This document shows, piece by piece, positions 1 to 8,843 of a stretch of 64,000 nucleotides of DNA; the first letter of the stretch is position 1, and every line of letters starts with the position of its first letter. The notes under the pieces were generated by a model, which ran no database searches, was not told the origin of the DNA, and saw only the letters and a list, made by a program, of their open reading frames with translations. A program made the position numbers and the translations under genes. The stretch is from positions 1 to 64,000 of the forward strand of contig NZ_DGLI01000025.1 of NCBI RefSeq assembly GCF_002387895.1, read 5' to 3'. The DNA comes from Clostridium sp. UBA4548 (lineage in GTDB: Bacteria > Bacillota > Clostridia > Clostridiales > Clostridiaceae).

Positions 1-62
1 TATTAAGCTTTTAAACTCAACTTTTAAAGTTGAGAAGGAAAAATAATAACAAACAATGTAAA

Positions 63-97
63 AAAAGTTGCGTGCATGAACCATGTACACAACTTTT
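63..97. terminator. Hairpin, probable terminator of a gene left of the window
   Basis: An 8-bp outer stem (63-70 with 90-97) continues after a 1-nt mismatch into a 7-bp inner stem (72-78 with 82-88, one G-T pair) closing a 3-nt loop. A-rich sequence before and T-rich sequence after it make it usable in either direction. There is no complete gene to its left in the window, so its owner is unknown. Confidence 0.45.
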
Positions 98-151
98 AAT
101 TATAACCAATTGTTGAATTTATGTCTTTACAGACAATACAAGATTAATAGA

Positions 152-186
152 GCAAAAATGTGCCAACATATCTTTATGTTGGCACA
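152..186 (-). terminator. Rho-independent terminator of the small membrane protein gene
   Basis: A perfect 12-bp stem (159-170 with 175-186) with a 4-nt loop. On the minus strand it is followed by a run of five T (positions 157 down to 153). It begins a few bases after the stop codon of the 50-residue gene at 192-344. Confidence 0.75.
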
Positions 187-191
187 TTCTT

Positions 192-344
192 TTATACTCT
201 TTTTCTTCCAAATATCAAGTCAATTAGGAAAATTACAACTGCAGCTATTAATAAAATATGAATAGCTGTACCAAAGAAATTAAAGAAAAATCCAATTAAC
301 CAAAATGCGAAAACTATTCCACCTAGCCATCTTAGAAATCCCAT
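192..344 (-). CDS. Small hydrophobic membrane protein (lmo0937/DUF5670-like)
   Basis: This 50-codon gene starts at the ATG ending at 344, preceded by a strong TAAGGAGG site 8 bases upstream, and is closed by a hairpin terminator just past the stop. The product begins MGFLRWLGGI, has two hydrophobic stretches (about residues 5-24 and 28-44) and ends in the basic tail GRKRV. This matches the small two-helix family typified by Listeria lmo0937, common in Firmicutes and without a known biochemical role. It lies 94 bases downstream of the DUF4130 gene on the same strand and could be read from the same promoter. The ribosome-binding site and terminator make a real gene likely; family membership is by general resemblance. 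Confidence 0.72.
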   Translation of the reverse strand: MGFLRWLGGIVFAFWLIGFFFNFFGTAIHILLIAAVVIFLIDLIFGRKRV

Positions 345-438
345 AAAAATACCTCCTTATCTCAACCCTTCAGATTTTGCATGGATAAAAATTAATATAA
401 ATTTAAGGGTATTTATAGTATTTACAGTTAAGTATTTT

Positions 439-1185
439 TTATTCTATTTCAGTAAGTTGATTCCAATAGCGGCTAGGCATCATACGTTTTTGAAGCTTAG
501 TGTTTGTTCGTTCTTTAATGGTAGTGGAGTCAAAATAAGTTCTCCAAAGATCAGCATATAGGTTGTCTTTGTTGTGGTTTAACAAATTCTTACCATCACT
601 ATTTGTGAAGTCTCCAATTATCCATTTGCCATTAGTGCTAAATATAGCAATTTGTCTTTTAATATCGTGTATAATAAAATGTTGATTTTTAAATCTACTT
701 GAAAAGTGTGAACCAATAAGTGGAAGAATATTATGATCAGGTTCAATAGAGCTATAATAAAAATTTTCTTGAAGATTTTTAAAACGTATAAACCCCAAGA
801 ATCGGTGACTTTCTAATGAAACCTTTCTACTTATTTTTAAAACTTCTATAACAATGTCATTGTGTAAGTGGGAATCCAATTCTTTCTTTAGTTTAAATCC
901 CAGGACAATAAACTTATAAAGCAGGGTATAGATATCTTCATAAGAACTTAAAGTACAGTTATATATGTGAATAAGAGAAGCTTTAGAAAAATCTTTTTTT
1001 ATAGCAGTATTAACTTTATTACTTTTCAACTCATCTGTATCTATGTTGATAAATTCGTCAATTAAATTTAAGGAACTATCATAATTATCTCTAGAAATTA
1101 TTTTAGTTGGTTTGTGACTATAATAGCTATCATATATAGCTGTAAGAAATCCTTCAAAGGAACCATCAAAAACATAAATTATCAT
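439..1185 (-). CDS. DUF4130 / TIGR03915-type DNA-metabolism protein
   Basis: A 248-residue protein beginning MIIYVFDGSFEGFLTAIYDSYY, the typical opening of the TIGR03915/DUF4130 family, and ending with the usual 'M-P-x-R-Y-W-x-x-L-x-E' type tail (MMPSRYWNQLTEIE). The family is nearly always encoded next to the radical-SAM protein found immediately upstream here (15-base gap) and in some bacteria is fused to a uracil-DNA-glycosylase domain, hence the proposed link to DNA repair. No activity has been shown for it alone. The start has a GGTGATGG ribosome-binding site. Its length is normal for the stand-alone form and no glycosylase domain is present. Confidence 0.85.
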   Translation of the reverse strand: MIIYVFDGSFEGFLTAIYDSYYSHKPTKIISRDNYDSSLNLIDEFINIDTDELKSNKVNTAIKKDFSKASLIHIYNCTLSSYEDIYTLLYKFIVLGFKLKKELDSHLHNDIVIEVLKISRKVSLESHRFLGFIRFKNLQENFYYSSIEPDHNILPLIGSHFSSRFKNQHFIIHDIKRQIAIFSTNGKWIIGDFTNSDGKNLLNHNKDNLYADLWRTYFDSTTIKERTNTKLQKRMMPSRYWNQLTEIE

Positions 1186-1200
1186 ACCATCACCTACAAA

Positions 1201-2514
1201 TTATATTTCTCCTATAAGAGCACTTAATTTATCCTTTGTTGATACCACTGCAGGAAGGGCAGTAAATAAAGAAAGTTGTTCATAATCATTCTGAAGAGGA
1301 GAAGGGGAAATAATTGCTTTATGAATGAGTTTACTTTCAATTTTTTCTTTTTCAAAGTTAACATCTCCATAATATTTCCCTCTACAGGTTATAAAGTATT
1401 GTGCTCTTTTCATAACTACGCCTAATTTTTTAATATCATTAAAGTTTAAAAACTGAACTTTCCTTGTAATAACAATTCTTTTAGCTGAACGAACTCCAAT
1501 ACCAGGAACTCTTAAGAGTTTCTCATAGGAAGCTGTATTAATCTCTACTGGAAAATCATTTAAATTATTTAAGGCATAACTAGTTTTAGGGTCTAAATCT
1601 TCATGAAAGTTGGGTGAGTGTTCATTAAGTAATTCATCAGCACTAAAGCCATAATACCGTAAAAGCCAATCAGCTTGATATAACCTATTCTCTCTTACAA
1701 GTGGTGGATGCTTGATGGTAGGTAAATTTTTATTAGTATTAATAGGTACATAGGCTGAATAGTACACTCTTTTAAGAGAAAATTTATTATATAACCCCTC
1801 AGAAAGCTTTAAAATATTGTAATCAGTATCAGCAGTAGCACCCACAATAAGTTGAGTGCTTTGTCCGCCAGGTACAAAAAGGGGGGCTTTCTTAAAGACT
1901 TTATGATTATCTAGGGAGGTAGATATCTCTTTATTTATAAGAGACATTGGTTTTATAATACTCTCCTTAGATTTTTGTGGTGCAAGAAGCTTTAAACCTT
2001 GAGATGATGGAAGTTCAATATTTACACTCATCCTATCAGCATATAGGCCAGCCTCCTTAATTAAATAGTCATCTGCACCAGGAATTGCTTTTACATGTAT
2101 GTATCCATTAAATTTATGATTAAGTCTAAGGGACTTTAAGATTTTCACTAATAGTTCCATGGTATAATTAGGATTTTTAAAAACTGCTGAACTTAAAAAT
2201 AAACCTTCAATATAGTTTCGCTTATAAAAATTCATTGTTAAGTCTACCACTTCTTCTGGTGAAAAAGCAGCTCTTTCAACATCATTATTAAGCCTGTTTA
2301 TACAGTAAGCACAGTCATAGATACAATAATTAGTTAAAAGAATTTTAAGAAGAGATATACATCTGCCATCAGGAGTGAAACTATGGCAAATACCACTAGA
2401 ATGAGAATTGCCTATTCCATTGTTAGTGTTTTTTCTCTTACTTCCGCTTGAAGAGCAGGAAACATCATATTTGGCAGCATCAGATAAAATTCTTAGCTTT
2501 TCAATTAATTCCAT
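1201..2514 (-). CDS. Radical SAM protein, putative DNA modification/repair (TIGR03916)
   Basis: A 437-residue radical-SAM enzyme. The CIYDCAYC motif (CX3CX2C, about residue 80) binds the 4Fe-4S cluster. A C-terminal helix-hairpin-helix element (LLRVPGIGVRSAKRI, about residue 335) suggests DNA contact. This order is typical of the 'rSAM linked to uracil-DNA glycosylase' family, which pairs with the DUF4130 protein downstream. The substrate is not known. An upstream in-frame start at 2574 exists, but GAGGTTAATATT directly before the ATG at 2514 makes that the likely start. A TATAAT-like -10 and a LexA-like box lie about 35-50 bases upstream. Confidence 0.85.
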   Translation of the reverse strand: MELIEKLRILSDAAKYDVSCSSSGSKRKNTNNGIGNSHSSGICHSFTPDGRCISLLKILLTNYCIYDCAYCINRLNNDVERAAFSPEEVVDLTMNFYKRNYIEGLFLSSAVFKNPNYTMELLVKILKSLRLNHKFNGYIHVKAIPGADDYLIKEAGLYADRMSVNIELPSSQGLKLLAPQKSKESIIKPMSLINKEISTSLDNHKVFKKAPLFVPGGQSTQLIVGATADTDYNILKLSEGLYNKFSLKRVYYSAYVPINTNKNLPTIKHPPLVRENRLYQADWLLRYYGFSADELLNEHSPNFHEDLDPKTSYALNNLNDFPVEINTASYEKLLRVPGIGVRSAKRIVITRKVQFLNFNDIKKLGVVMKRAQYFITCRGKYYGDVNFEKEKIESKLIHKAIISPSPLQNDYEQLSLFTALPAVVSTKDKLSALIGEI

Positions 2515-2547
2515 AATATTAACCTCGTAAATTAATTTAATAAGTAT

Positions 2548-2566
2548 ATTATAGCACAAATGTTCG
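2548..2566 (-). promoter_or_regulatory. Candidate -10 element with adjoining LexA/SOS-like box
   Basis: On the minus strand, CGAACATTTGTGCT (2566-2553) matches 11 of 14 positions of the Gram-positive LexA box CGAACATATGTTCG. It is followed at once by TATAAT (2553-2548), so a bound repressor would cover the promoter. The right half-site carries one core mismatch (GTGC for GTTC). The -35 region is weak. Regulation by LexA is an inference. Confidence 0.4.
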
Positions 2567-2774
2567 TATAACACTACAAAATGTAAGTTTTTTAGTGCTA
2601 TTTAATCTTTAGAGCAAATTACTTATAGTCATCAAAAAACTACAGCTTATCTTACAAGCTATTAATTAATCCTTAGGATGATTTAAATATATGACTTTAA
2701 ATAAATAAGATAAAAAACTGAAAATCACTTACAGATTATCTATAAGTTAATTTTAAATACATACCTAGTAGTTT

Positions 2775-4031
2775 CTATTCAGTTTTAAAGTTTTTTCTAA
2801 AAATCCTCTTTGAAGGTAGTTGAAGAAAATACATTATCATTGAAGCAAGGGATATGAGAACCATAATTAAAAGCCAAGCAGCTTTAATTTCTGTTAAAGC
2901 TATAAATTTACCCATAATTGCAGGACCTACAGCTCTACCTGCTCCAGTAATTAAGGGAAGCACAGCATTAAACCTGCCTCTATGACTAATAGGAGTTTGA
3001 CTTATAATAAAGATAGACTGATTAGTATAAACTAAGATTTCCCCAATACTCCATATTACTGAAGAAACTATGAATAATATTGGTGTAGCTACAAAATAAA
3101 GCATGCCAAAGCCGATAAAATACATCACTCCCCCTAAAGTTATGTTCACAAGAGGAGGAAATCTTTTAGTGATGGTAGTAACAAAGGTAGTTAAAGTAAC
3201 TACTACAATAGAGTTAACTGTAATTACATATCCGAAAACCTTAGAACCAGCATTCCCAAAGAGTTCAGAGGTTTGAAGTGGAATAACAAATAAGCACTGA
3301 GCATGGGTAAAAGAAAAAATTATACAGGTTAAGGAAAAAGCAATGAGGATTGGTCTAGATAGAAATGCCTTAATAAATCCAGAGTCCGTTGCTTTTTCAT
3401 TTTCATCTAAGTCTAAATCTAAGCTAGAACTATGCAGTTCTCCTTTCTTATAAGTCTCGTCAATGAAGACCTGAACTAAGGTCACAGATATTATTATTGC
3501 TATGATGTTTCCAATAAAAATGTATCTTATATATTCATTAAATAAATATCCTGCTAATACTGCTCCAATGGCAGTACCTACATTAGATCCAATGTATAGA
3601 AGAGAGAAAACCTCATTTCTATTTTTCTTTGAAGTGAAATCAGAAATAAGAGCTATATAACCAGGTTCTGTAACTGCACCAAAAAATATAAATCCAAAAA
3701 TAAAGTAAGCAGAATATATGGAGTAAGGATTTATAACACAAGGTATAAAACATAGGGCAGCAGCTAGCTGACTTAAAATAACTAAGTATTTCCTACCGTG
3801 GTGATCTGCAATTCTACCACCAATTAGAGAACCAGGAATATAAAATCCTGCACCAATCATAATTAGAAAACCAACCTTATCAGGAGGAAAGTTTAAACCT
3901 TTAGTAAGATATAAGGTCAAAAAGGGGATAACAAAATTTCCTAGCTTAGTAATCATATTAGTAATAAACAGCATATAAACCCCTCTAGGAAGATTAGAAT
4001 ATTGAAGAAGAAACTCTTTATATTTTTTCAT
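2775..4031 (-). CDS. MFS transporter
   Basis: A 418-residue integral membrane protein with about 12 hydrophobic segments and the major-facilitator loop 2-3 signature (GGRIADHHGRKYLVIL, about residue 71). The profile resembles 12-helix multidrug or metabolite exporters; the substrate cannot be read from sequence. The start at 4031 (MKKYKEF) follows GAGGTATTTACT; a start 7 codons upstream at 4052 is possible but has a poorer site. It stands alone, and 2575-2774 to its left shows no gene. Divergent from the dehydrogenase at 4229. Confidence 0.85.
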   Translation of the reverse strand: MKKYKEFLLQYSNLPRGVYMLFITNMITKLGNFVIPFLTLYLTKGLNFPPDKVGFLIMIGAGFYIPGSLIGGRIADHHGRKYLVILSQLAAALCFIPCVINPYSIYSAYFIFGFIFFGAVTEPGYIALISDFTSKKNRNEVFSLLYIGSNVGTAIGAVLAGYLFNEYIRYIFIGNIIAIIISVTLVQVFIDETYKKGELHSSSLDLDLDENEKATDSGFIKAFLSRPILIAFSLTCIIFSFTHAQCLFVIPLQTSELFGNAGSKVFGYVITVNSIVVVTLTTFVTTITKRFPPLVNITLGGVMYFIGFGMLYFVATPILFIVSSVIWSIGEILVYTNQSIFIISQTPISHRGRFNAVLPLITGAGRAVGPAIMGKFIALTEIKAAWLLIMVLISLASMIMYFLQLPSKRIFRKNFKTE

Positions 4032-4228
4032 AGTAAATACCTCTAATTTCATAACAATTTGAACCTTTAAGAAAATTATTTCGCTTTATACCTCTGTGAA
4101 ATTTCAAAATTAATCATATATTTAATTAAAAAAGTGTAAAATAAAATAAAAGATTATAAATAGGTTTAATAATCACTATATTATATTGTATAATATTTTT
4201 AGAATAATATACAAATCTGGAGGAAACC

Positions 4229-5200
4229 ATGAAAAATAAGGTATATATAGCAAATCCAATTCCTAAATATGTTGAAGAATATATAGGTAAATATTGTGAA
4301 TACCAAATATGGAATGGAGATTCGAAAATCACAAGAGATAAACTATTAGAAAATGTTAAGGATGTTGATGGATTAATAGTATTTGGTCATAAAATTGATG
4401 AAGAACTATTAAGTGCAGCACCTAAGCTAAAGGTTGTGAGCAATTTATCAGTTGGCTATGATAATTTTAATATTGAAGAAATGAAAAAAAGGGGAGTTGT
4501 AGGAACTAACACTCCTTATGTGTTAGATGATACAGTGGCAGACTTAATTTTTGCACTTATCTTAGCTACATCAAGAAGAGTAGTTGAATTAGACAAATAT
4601 GTAAGACAAGGTAACTGGGAGAAGGACATTGAAAAAACTCATTTTGGATTAGATGTCCATGGAGCTACCCTTGGGATCATAGGCATGGGAAATATAGGTG
4701 AAGCAGTGGCTACAAGGGGTAAATTTGGGTTTGGCATGGATATTCTTTACCATAACAGAACTAGAAAACCTCAAGCAGAAAAAGAACTTGGAGCAAAATA
4801 TTGTTCCTTAGAGGAAGTTTTAAGAAAGTCAGATTTTATCGTGCTGATGACTCCTTTAACCGAAGATACCAAAGAACTTATTGGTTATAAGGAATTTGAT
4901 ATGATGAAGGAAACTGCCATTTTTATAAATGGATCTAGAGGCCAAACTGTTAATGAAGAAGCTTTAATTAATGCTTTAAGTAACAAAAAAATCTTTGGCG
5001 CTGGTCTTGATGTGTTTTACAAGGAGCCTGTAGATGTAAATAATCCACTATTAAAGATGGATAATGTGGTGGTATTACCTCATATTGGATCTGCCACTGG
5101 TAAAACCCGTGATGAGATGGCAATGTTAGCAGCAGAAAACATGGTTAAAGCACTTAAGGGTGAAATGCCGCCAACTATGGTTAAGGAATTTAAAAAATAG
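4229..5200 (+). CDS. D-isomer-specific 2-hydroxyacid dehydrogenase (glyoxylate/hydroxypyruvate reductase-like)
   Basis: A 323-residue NAD(P)-dependent dehydrogenase. The N- and C-terminal parts form the substrate domain, and the middle holds a Rossmann fold with GIIGMGNIGEAVA (about residues 150-162) and a hydrophilic residue pattern (NRTRK) after the second strand that favours NADP. The catalytic Arg sits in NGSRGQ (about 236), a Glu in FYKEP (about 265) and the His in PHIGSAT (about 283). It is closest in type to D-glycerate dehydrogenase/glyoxylate reductase. The start follows GGAGGAAACC. It is a single-gene unit closed by a terminator at 5250. The exact substrate is uncertain. Confidence 0.88.
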   Translation: MKNKVYIANPIPKYVEEYIGKYCEYQIWNGDSKITRDKLLENVKDVDGLIVFGHKIDEELLSAAPKLKVVSNLSVGYDNFNIEEMKKRGVVGTNTPYVLDDTVADLIFALILATSRRVVELDKYVRQGNWEKDIEKTHFGLDVHGATLGIIGMGNIGEAVATRGKFGFGMDILYHNRTRKPQAEKELGAKYCSLEEVLRKSDFIVLMTPLTEDTKELIGYKEFDMMKETAIFINGSRGQTVNEEALINALSNKKIFGAGLDVFYKEPVDVNNPLLKMDNVVVLPHIGSATGKTRDEMAMLAAENMVKALKGEMPPTMVKEFKK

Positions 5201-5249
5201 TAGATACTATTGGGAATTAAAAAAATATAAGTAAAACAAGAATATAAAG

Positions 5250-5295
5250 AGGCTAAAACGCTTAATTCTATGTAATAAGTGTTTTAGCCTTTTAA
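5250..5295 (+). terminator. Rho-independent terminator after the dehydrogenase
   Basis: A 15-bp inverted repeat with one mismatch (5250-5264 with 5276-5290) is followed by TTTTAAAAT. It lies between two convergent genes (4229-5200 plus, 5343-7157 minus) and most clearly serves the plus-strand one. Confidence 0.75.
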
Positions 5296-5342
5296 AATCA
5301 AATTTTTAAGATTAAATAAGGTGATAAAATAATGAAAAAACC

Positions 5343-7157
5343 TTAGCCTATTTCTATCCCCGCCATCTTCATTAGATAAATTGCATTTCGAGTATCACTT
5401 ACCCCTTGTCGTAACTTATAATCAAAGAAGATTTTATTATCTTTATAGTATTCCTTAAAGTGATAATTTTTCACTTTAGGATTATCCTTATAAAGATCCC
5501 CTAACTCTAGGTCATGGGTGGACACCATACCCAAGGTGCTTTTTTTGCTCAGTTGATTGATTAGTATCTTTGCACCAGTATGTCTATCAATAGAGTTAGT
5601 TCCTTTAAAAATTTCATCTAATAAAAAGAATACCTTTTCTCCCTTGTTAGTGAAATCAATAAGAGTCTTTATTCTTAATATTTCAGCATAGAAGGAAGAG
5701 ATACTTTCTTCTAAATTATCGCTGGTTCTCATGCAAGTTAAAATAGTTAGCTTGCTACAGGTAAAATTATTAGCTCTAACTTTAGCTCCTACATAAGCTA
5801 AAACTAAGTTGATTCCAAGAGTTCTTAGCATTGTACTTTTTCCAGCCATGTTGGAGCCTGTAATAAGAGCTATGCTATGATTATGATCTATGGTAATAGT
5901 ATTCGACACTGAACCTTTCCCAAGAAGTGGATGACCTAGGTTTTCAGCTTTAATTATTAGTTCTCTTTCTTCAAAGGTAGGAACACACCAGTTAGGATTA
6001 TCTCTGTTTATATTGCTTAAGCTTATAAGGGCTTCAAATTCCCCTATGATTTCTATCATAGCTTTAAGGTTTTTCCCGTATAGTTTTTTAAATTTTTCTA
6101 GCTCATAACAAATCCTGTAATCCCATAGGAATAGGATATTTAAGGGAAAGTAAAACATATTATTTCTATCAGAGATTTTACCTACAATACTATTTAATTG
6201 ATTAATTATATAAGTGGTAGATTTATCACTATTAACCTTAAGTTTTTTTTGAAGATGATTTAAATAATGACTTTTAAACTTAGTTTTTTCTATATAGGAT
6301 ATCATATTAGAATAACCTTCTATATCCTCTTTGTACTTAAACACTTTGTGTAAGGAAGTGTTTATATTTTTAATGTTAATAAGCAAAAGAAGTATACTTA
6401 TGGCAATGGATAACTTAGCTAGAGTAAAGGTGAATCCACTTAAGAGAAAAGGAAGTAATAGAGAGGAAATAATTAAGGTTGTTATAAAAGTGCTGAAAGG
6501 TTTAATATAGGGGTTGAGAAATCTTTCGTCAATTTCTAAGCTCCACCTAATCAAATCATCAGGACTGGCAAATTCTTTATCCTTAATCATTCCTTCAGAC
6601 AAAAGACCTTGGCAAAAATGAAGTGCTTTGCTTAGTTCTTCAATAGCCTCTTGTCTACTTTTAGTCTCAGCTATGGTGAAGCTTATCTTGCCACAAAGCT
6701 CATCACTAAATCTTTTTTTTCCAAGTGGTGTTATAGCTGAAGATATTCTTTGAAATAATGAGTTTTTGCCTAGTATATCCAAATCCTCGCTGTACATTGG
6801 AGCTTCCTCTCTTAAGTCGCTCCCATCATAAAAGTCTTTGAAATTACCAGTAACTCTTTTAATAGCAGTTTCATTAAGACTTATAAGGTTATTAACTTTT
6901 AATAAGAACTTTTTAATTAAACTGTGTTTTTTTGAAATATAGAAAAACCCTAGGATAAAAACTGCTATAGAAAAAAGAGTTAAATTGTAGTTTGATATCT
7001 TATATGAAAATATAAAAACTATAATGCACAGTAAAAAGTATAGAAGCCTTATGCCACTGTAAAAGTTACTTAATTGTGTTTTAGTCTTTTTGATTTTAAT
7101 AAATTTATTAAGCCTATTTTCATAGATCCTATTACTAGATTTTAAAACTGAACTCAT
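5343..7157 (-). CDS. MutS-family ATPase with N-terminal membrane segments
   Basis: A 604-residue protein whose C-terminal third is a MutS ATPase domain: Walker A TGSNMAGKST (about residue 430), the MutS 'SSFYAEI' signature, Walker B FFLLDEIFKGTNS (about 510) and STHD (about 548). The N-terminal part lacks the mismatch-recognition domain (no FxE motif) and instead has two hydrophobic segments (about residues 36-54 and 58-75) and a second pair near 220-260. This is the membrane-associated MutS-like family widespread in clostridia, whose function is not established; it is not the mismatch-repair MutS. The start follows TTGGAGGGAATTT. Divergent from mnmH. Confidence 0.82.
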   Translation of the reverse strand: MSSVLKSSNRIYENRLNKFIKIKKTKTQLSNFYSGIRLLYFLLCIIVFIFSYKISNYNLTLFSIAVFILGFFYISKKHSLIKKFLLKVNNLISLNETAIKRVTGNFKDFYDGSDLREEAPMYSEDLDILGKNSLFQRISSAITPLGKKRFSDELCGKISFTIAETKSRQEAIEELSKALHFCQGLLSEGMIKDKEFASPDDLIRWSLEIDERFLNPYIKPFSTFITTLIISSLLLPFLLSGFTFTLAKLSIAISILLLLINIKNINTSLHKVFKYKEDIEGYSNMISYIEKTKFKSHYLNHLQKKLKVNSDKSTTYIINQLNSIVGKISDRNNMFYFPLNILFLWDYRICYELEKFKKLYGKNLKAMIEIIGEFEALISLSNINRDNPNWCVPTFEERELIIKAENLGHPLLGKGSVSNTITIDHNHSIALITGSNMAGKSTMLRTLGINLVLAYVGAKVRANNFTCSKLTILTCMRTSDNLEESISSFYAEILRIKTLIDFTNKGEKVFFLLDEIFKGTNSIDRHTGAKILINQLSKKSTLGMVSTHDLELGDLYKDNPKVKNYHFKEYYKDNKIFFDYKLRQGVSDTRNAIYLMKMAGIEIG

Positions 7158-7396
7158 AAATTCCCTCCAATTTCATTTTTAATTATTAGTCACATTTAAA
7201 GGTAACTACATGGTAGTTGTTAATTTTATGATAAAGAAAGTGGAACAATAAACCTTAATTTATAAACTTATCCTTAAAATCAGATTTATAGTAGTGAAGT
7301 CTAATGAACATAAATTTAACTTTCTATCCTTTCATTGCTTTATATTAAAAACCTTAACTTTAAACTGCACTATTAATGATATATATTAGGCATTTT

Positions 7397-7434
7397 CACA
7401 AAATAAATAAGACAGTATCCTCATCTATTTTGTG
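7397..7434. repeat. 9-bp inverted repeat in a divergent intergenic region
   Basis: CACAAAATA (7397-7405) and its exact complement TATTTTGTG (7426-7434) are separated by 20 bases. It lies between the divergent MutS-like and mnmH genes and could be an operator or RNA hairpin. The rest of 7158-7573 is AT-rich and shows no gene or other clear signal. Confidence 0.35.
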
Positions 7435-7573
7435 TTATACTTCACATCTTTCACTTGTTATTTATTTTCAGATTCCTTACTTCATATTATTATACAACAC
7501 ATTAATAAGAAAATGTAAGTAAATGTATATTTAACTGCAAAAATTGTATATACTTCAAAATGTAGAGAGAAAT

Positions 7574-7602
7574 TTGACACAGTACTTATTAGGATATAAA
7601 AT
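7574..7602 (+). promoter_or_regulatory. Sigma-A promoter of mnmH
   Basis: TTGACA (7574-7579), a 17-base spacer and TAAAAT (7597-7602), a close match to the vegetative consensus, about 70 bases before the mnmH start codon. Confidence 0.75.
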
Positions 7603-7670
7603 AAATAAGTTAGAAGTTATTGATATTTATAATAGTATTTTTGGATAGTTTAATTGTTGGAGGAATAAGC

Positions 7671-8732
7671 ATGGCAAATACCGTTGAATATAAAGAATTG
7701 AAAGGTAATTATGTACTTGTAGATGTAAGAAGTCCAGGAGAGTATAAGGATTCTACAATTAATGGTGCAATTAATATACCCTTATTTGATGATGAGGAAA
7801 GAGCTAGCATCGGAACAATATATACAAGAGAAAGTACTGAAAAGGCAAAAAAAATTGGGGTAGACATTGTTGCTAAAAAGTTGCCAGAAATATACGATAG
7901 GGTAAATCAATTAGAAAAACAATATAATAAGGTAGTATTATTTTGTGCTCGTGGTGGAATGAGAAGTGGATCCATTGCAGAACTCTTAGGAGCTCTTGGT
8001 TCAAGGGTTGAGAGAATTAAAGATGGATATAAGGGCTACAGAGCTTTTATTACTGAAGAGCTACCAGAACTAAATCATAAGGTAGAATATGTAGTACTTC
8101 ATGGCAATACTGGGGTTGGAAAAACTGAAATTTTGAAAAAACTGAGAGACCATGGATATAATGTCCTTGATTTAGAGGGATGTGCAAACCATAGGGGTTC
8201 TTTATTAGGATCTGTGGGACTTGGAGAAACTACTTCTCAAAAACAATTTGAATCTAATGTTTATGAGGAGTTAAATGGAGTTAAAGGAAAGTATGTATTT
8301 GTAGAAGCTGAAAGTAGAAGGATAGGTAGGGTAGTTATACCAGAATATATCCATAATAAAATGAAAGAAGGCATCCATGTATTTGTAGATGCTGACATTG
8401 AATTTAGAAAAGACATTATTGTAAAAGAATATACCAAGATGGAAAATTGCAAAGAGGAAATTTGTGAAGCTCTTTTAAAGTTAAAAAAACATATTAGTGA
8501 AAAGAATATAGAAGAGTACTGTGAGAAAGTAAGGCAAGAAGAGTATGATGAAGTAGTTAAAGAGTTAATGGTAAAATATTATGATCCTCTTTATATGCAT
8601 AGCTCTGATAAGTATGACTATGATTTTAAACTAATGGTTAGTAATATTGAAGAAGCTGCAAAAGCTTTAGAAAGTTTTATAGATAAGCATTCTGAACAGG
8701 ATAAAGAAGCCTGTGTTGCCTGTACAGAATAA
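7671..8732 (+). CDS. mnmH: tRNA 2-selenouridine synthase MnmH (SelU/YbbB)
   Basis: A 353-residue two-domain protein. An N-terminal rhodanese domain has its active-site loop at CARGGMRSG (Cys92), and a C-terminal P-loop domain has HGNTGVGKTEIL (145-152). In characterised homologues the enzyme exchanges sulfur for selenium in wobble 2-thiouridine of tRNA(Lys/Glu/Gln), using selenophosphate from SelD. The start chosen (MANTVEYKEL) follows GGAGGAATAAGC; a 17-codon upstream extension is open but has no such site. No selD or selA lies in this window. It is a monocistronic unit with a matching promoter and terminator. Confidence 0.92.
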   Translation: MANTVEYKELKGNYVLVDVRSPGEYKDSTINGAINIPLFDDEERASIGTIYTRESTEKAKKIGVDIVAKKLPEIYDRVNQLEKQYNKVVLFCARGGMRSGSIAELLGALGSRVERIKDGYKGYRAFITEELPELNHKVEYVVLHGNTGVGKTEILKKLRDHGYNVLDLEGCANHRGSLLGSVGLGETTSQKQFESNVYEELNGVKGKYVFVEAESRRIGRVVIPEYIHNKMKEGIHVFVDADIEFRKDIIVKEYTKMENCKEEICEALLKLKKHISEKNIEEYCEKVRQEEYDEVVKELMVKYYDPLYMHSSDKYDYDFKLMVSNIEEAAKALESFIDKHSEQDKEACVACTE

Positions 8733-8734
8733 CT

Positions 8735-8779
8735 AAAAAATAAAAAACAGAACGCTTGTTTCTGTTTTTTATTTTTTTC
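8735..8779 (+). terminator. Rho-independent terminator of mnmH
   Basis: An AT-rich stem around AAAAAACAGAA (ending 8752) pairs with TTTCTGTTTTTT (8759-8770), continuing into ATTTTTTT. It starts 3 bases after the mnmH stop. Confidence 0.75.
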
Positions 8780-8843
8780 TCTTTACTATCTTCAAATTAA
8801 ATTATAAAATAAGGTTTGTAACTCTATTTTTAGGAGGAATATT

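Noticed and set aside
83..265. 60-codon plus-strand ORF at the left end
   Set aside because: It runs antisense through a terminator and the better-supported 50-residue membrane protein gene, and has no ribosome-binding site.
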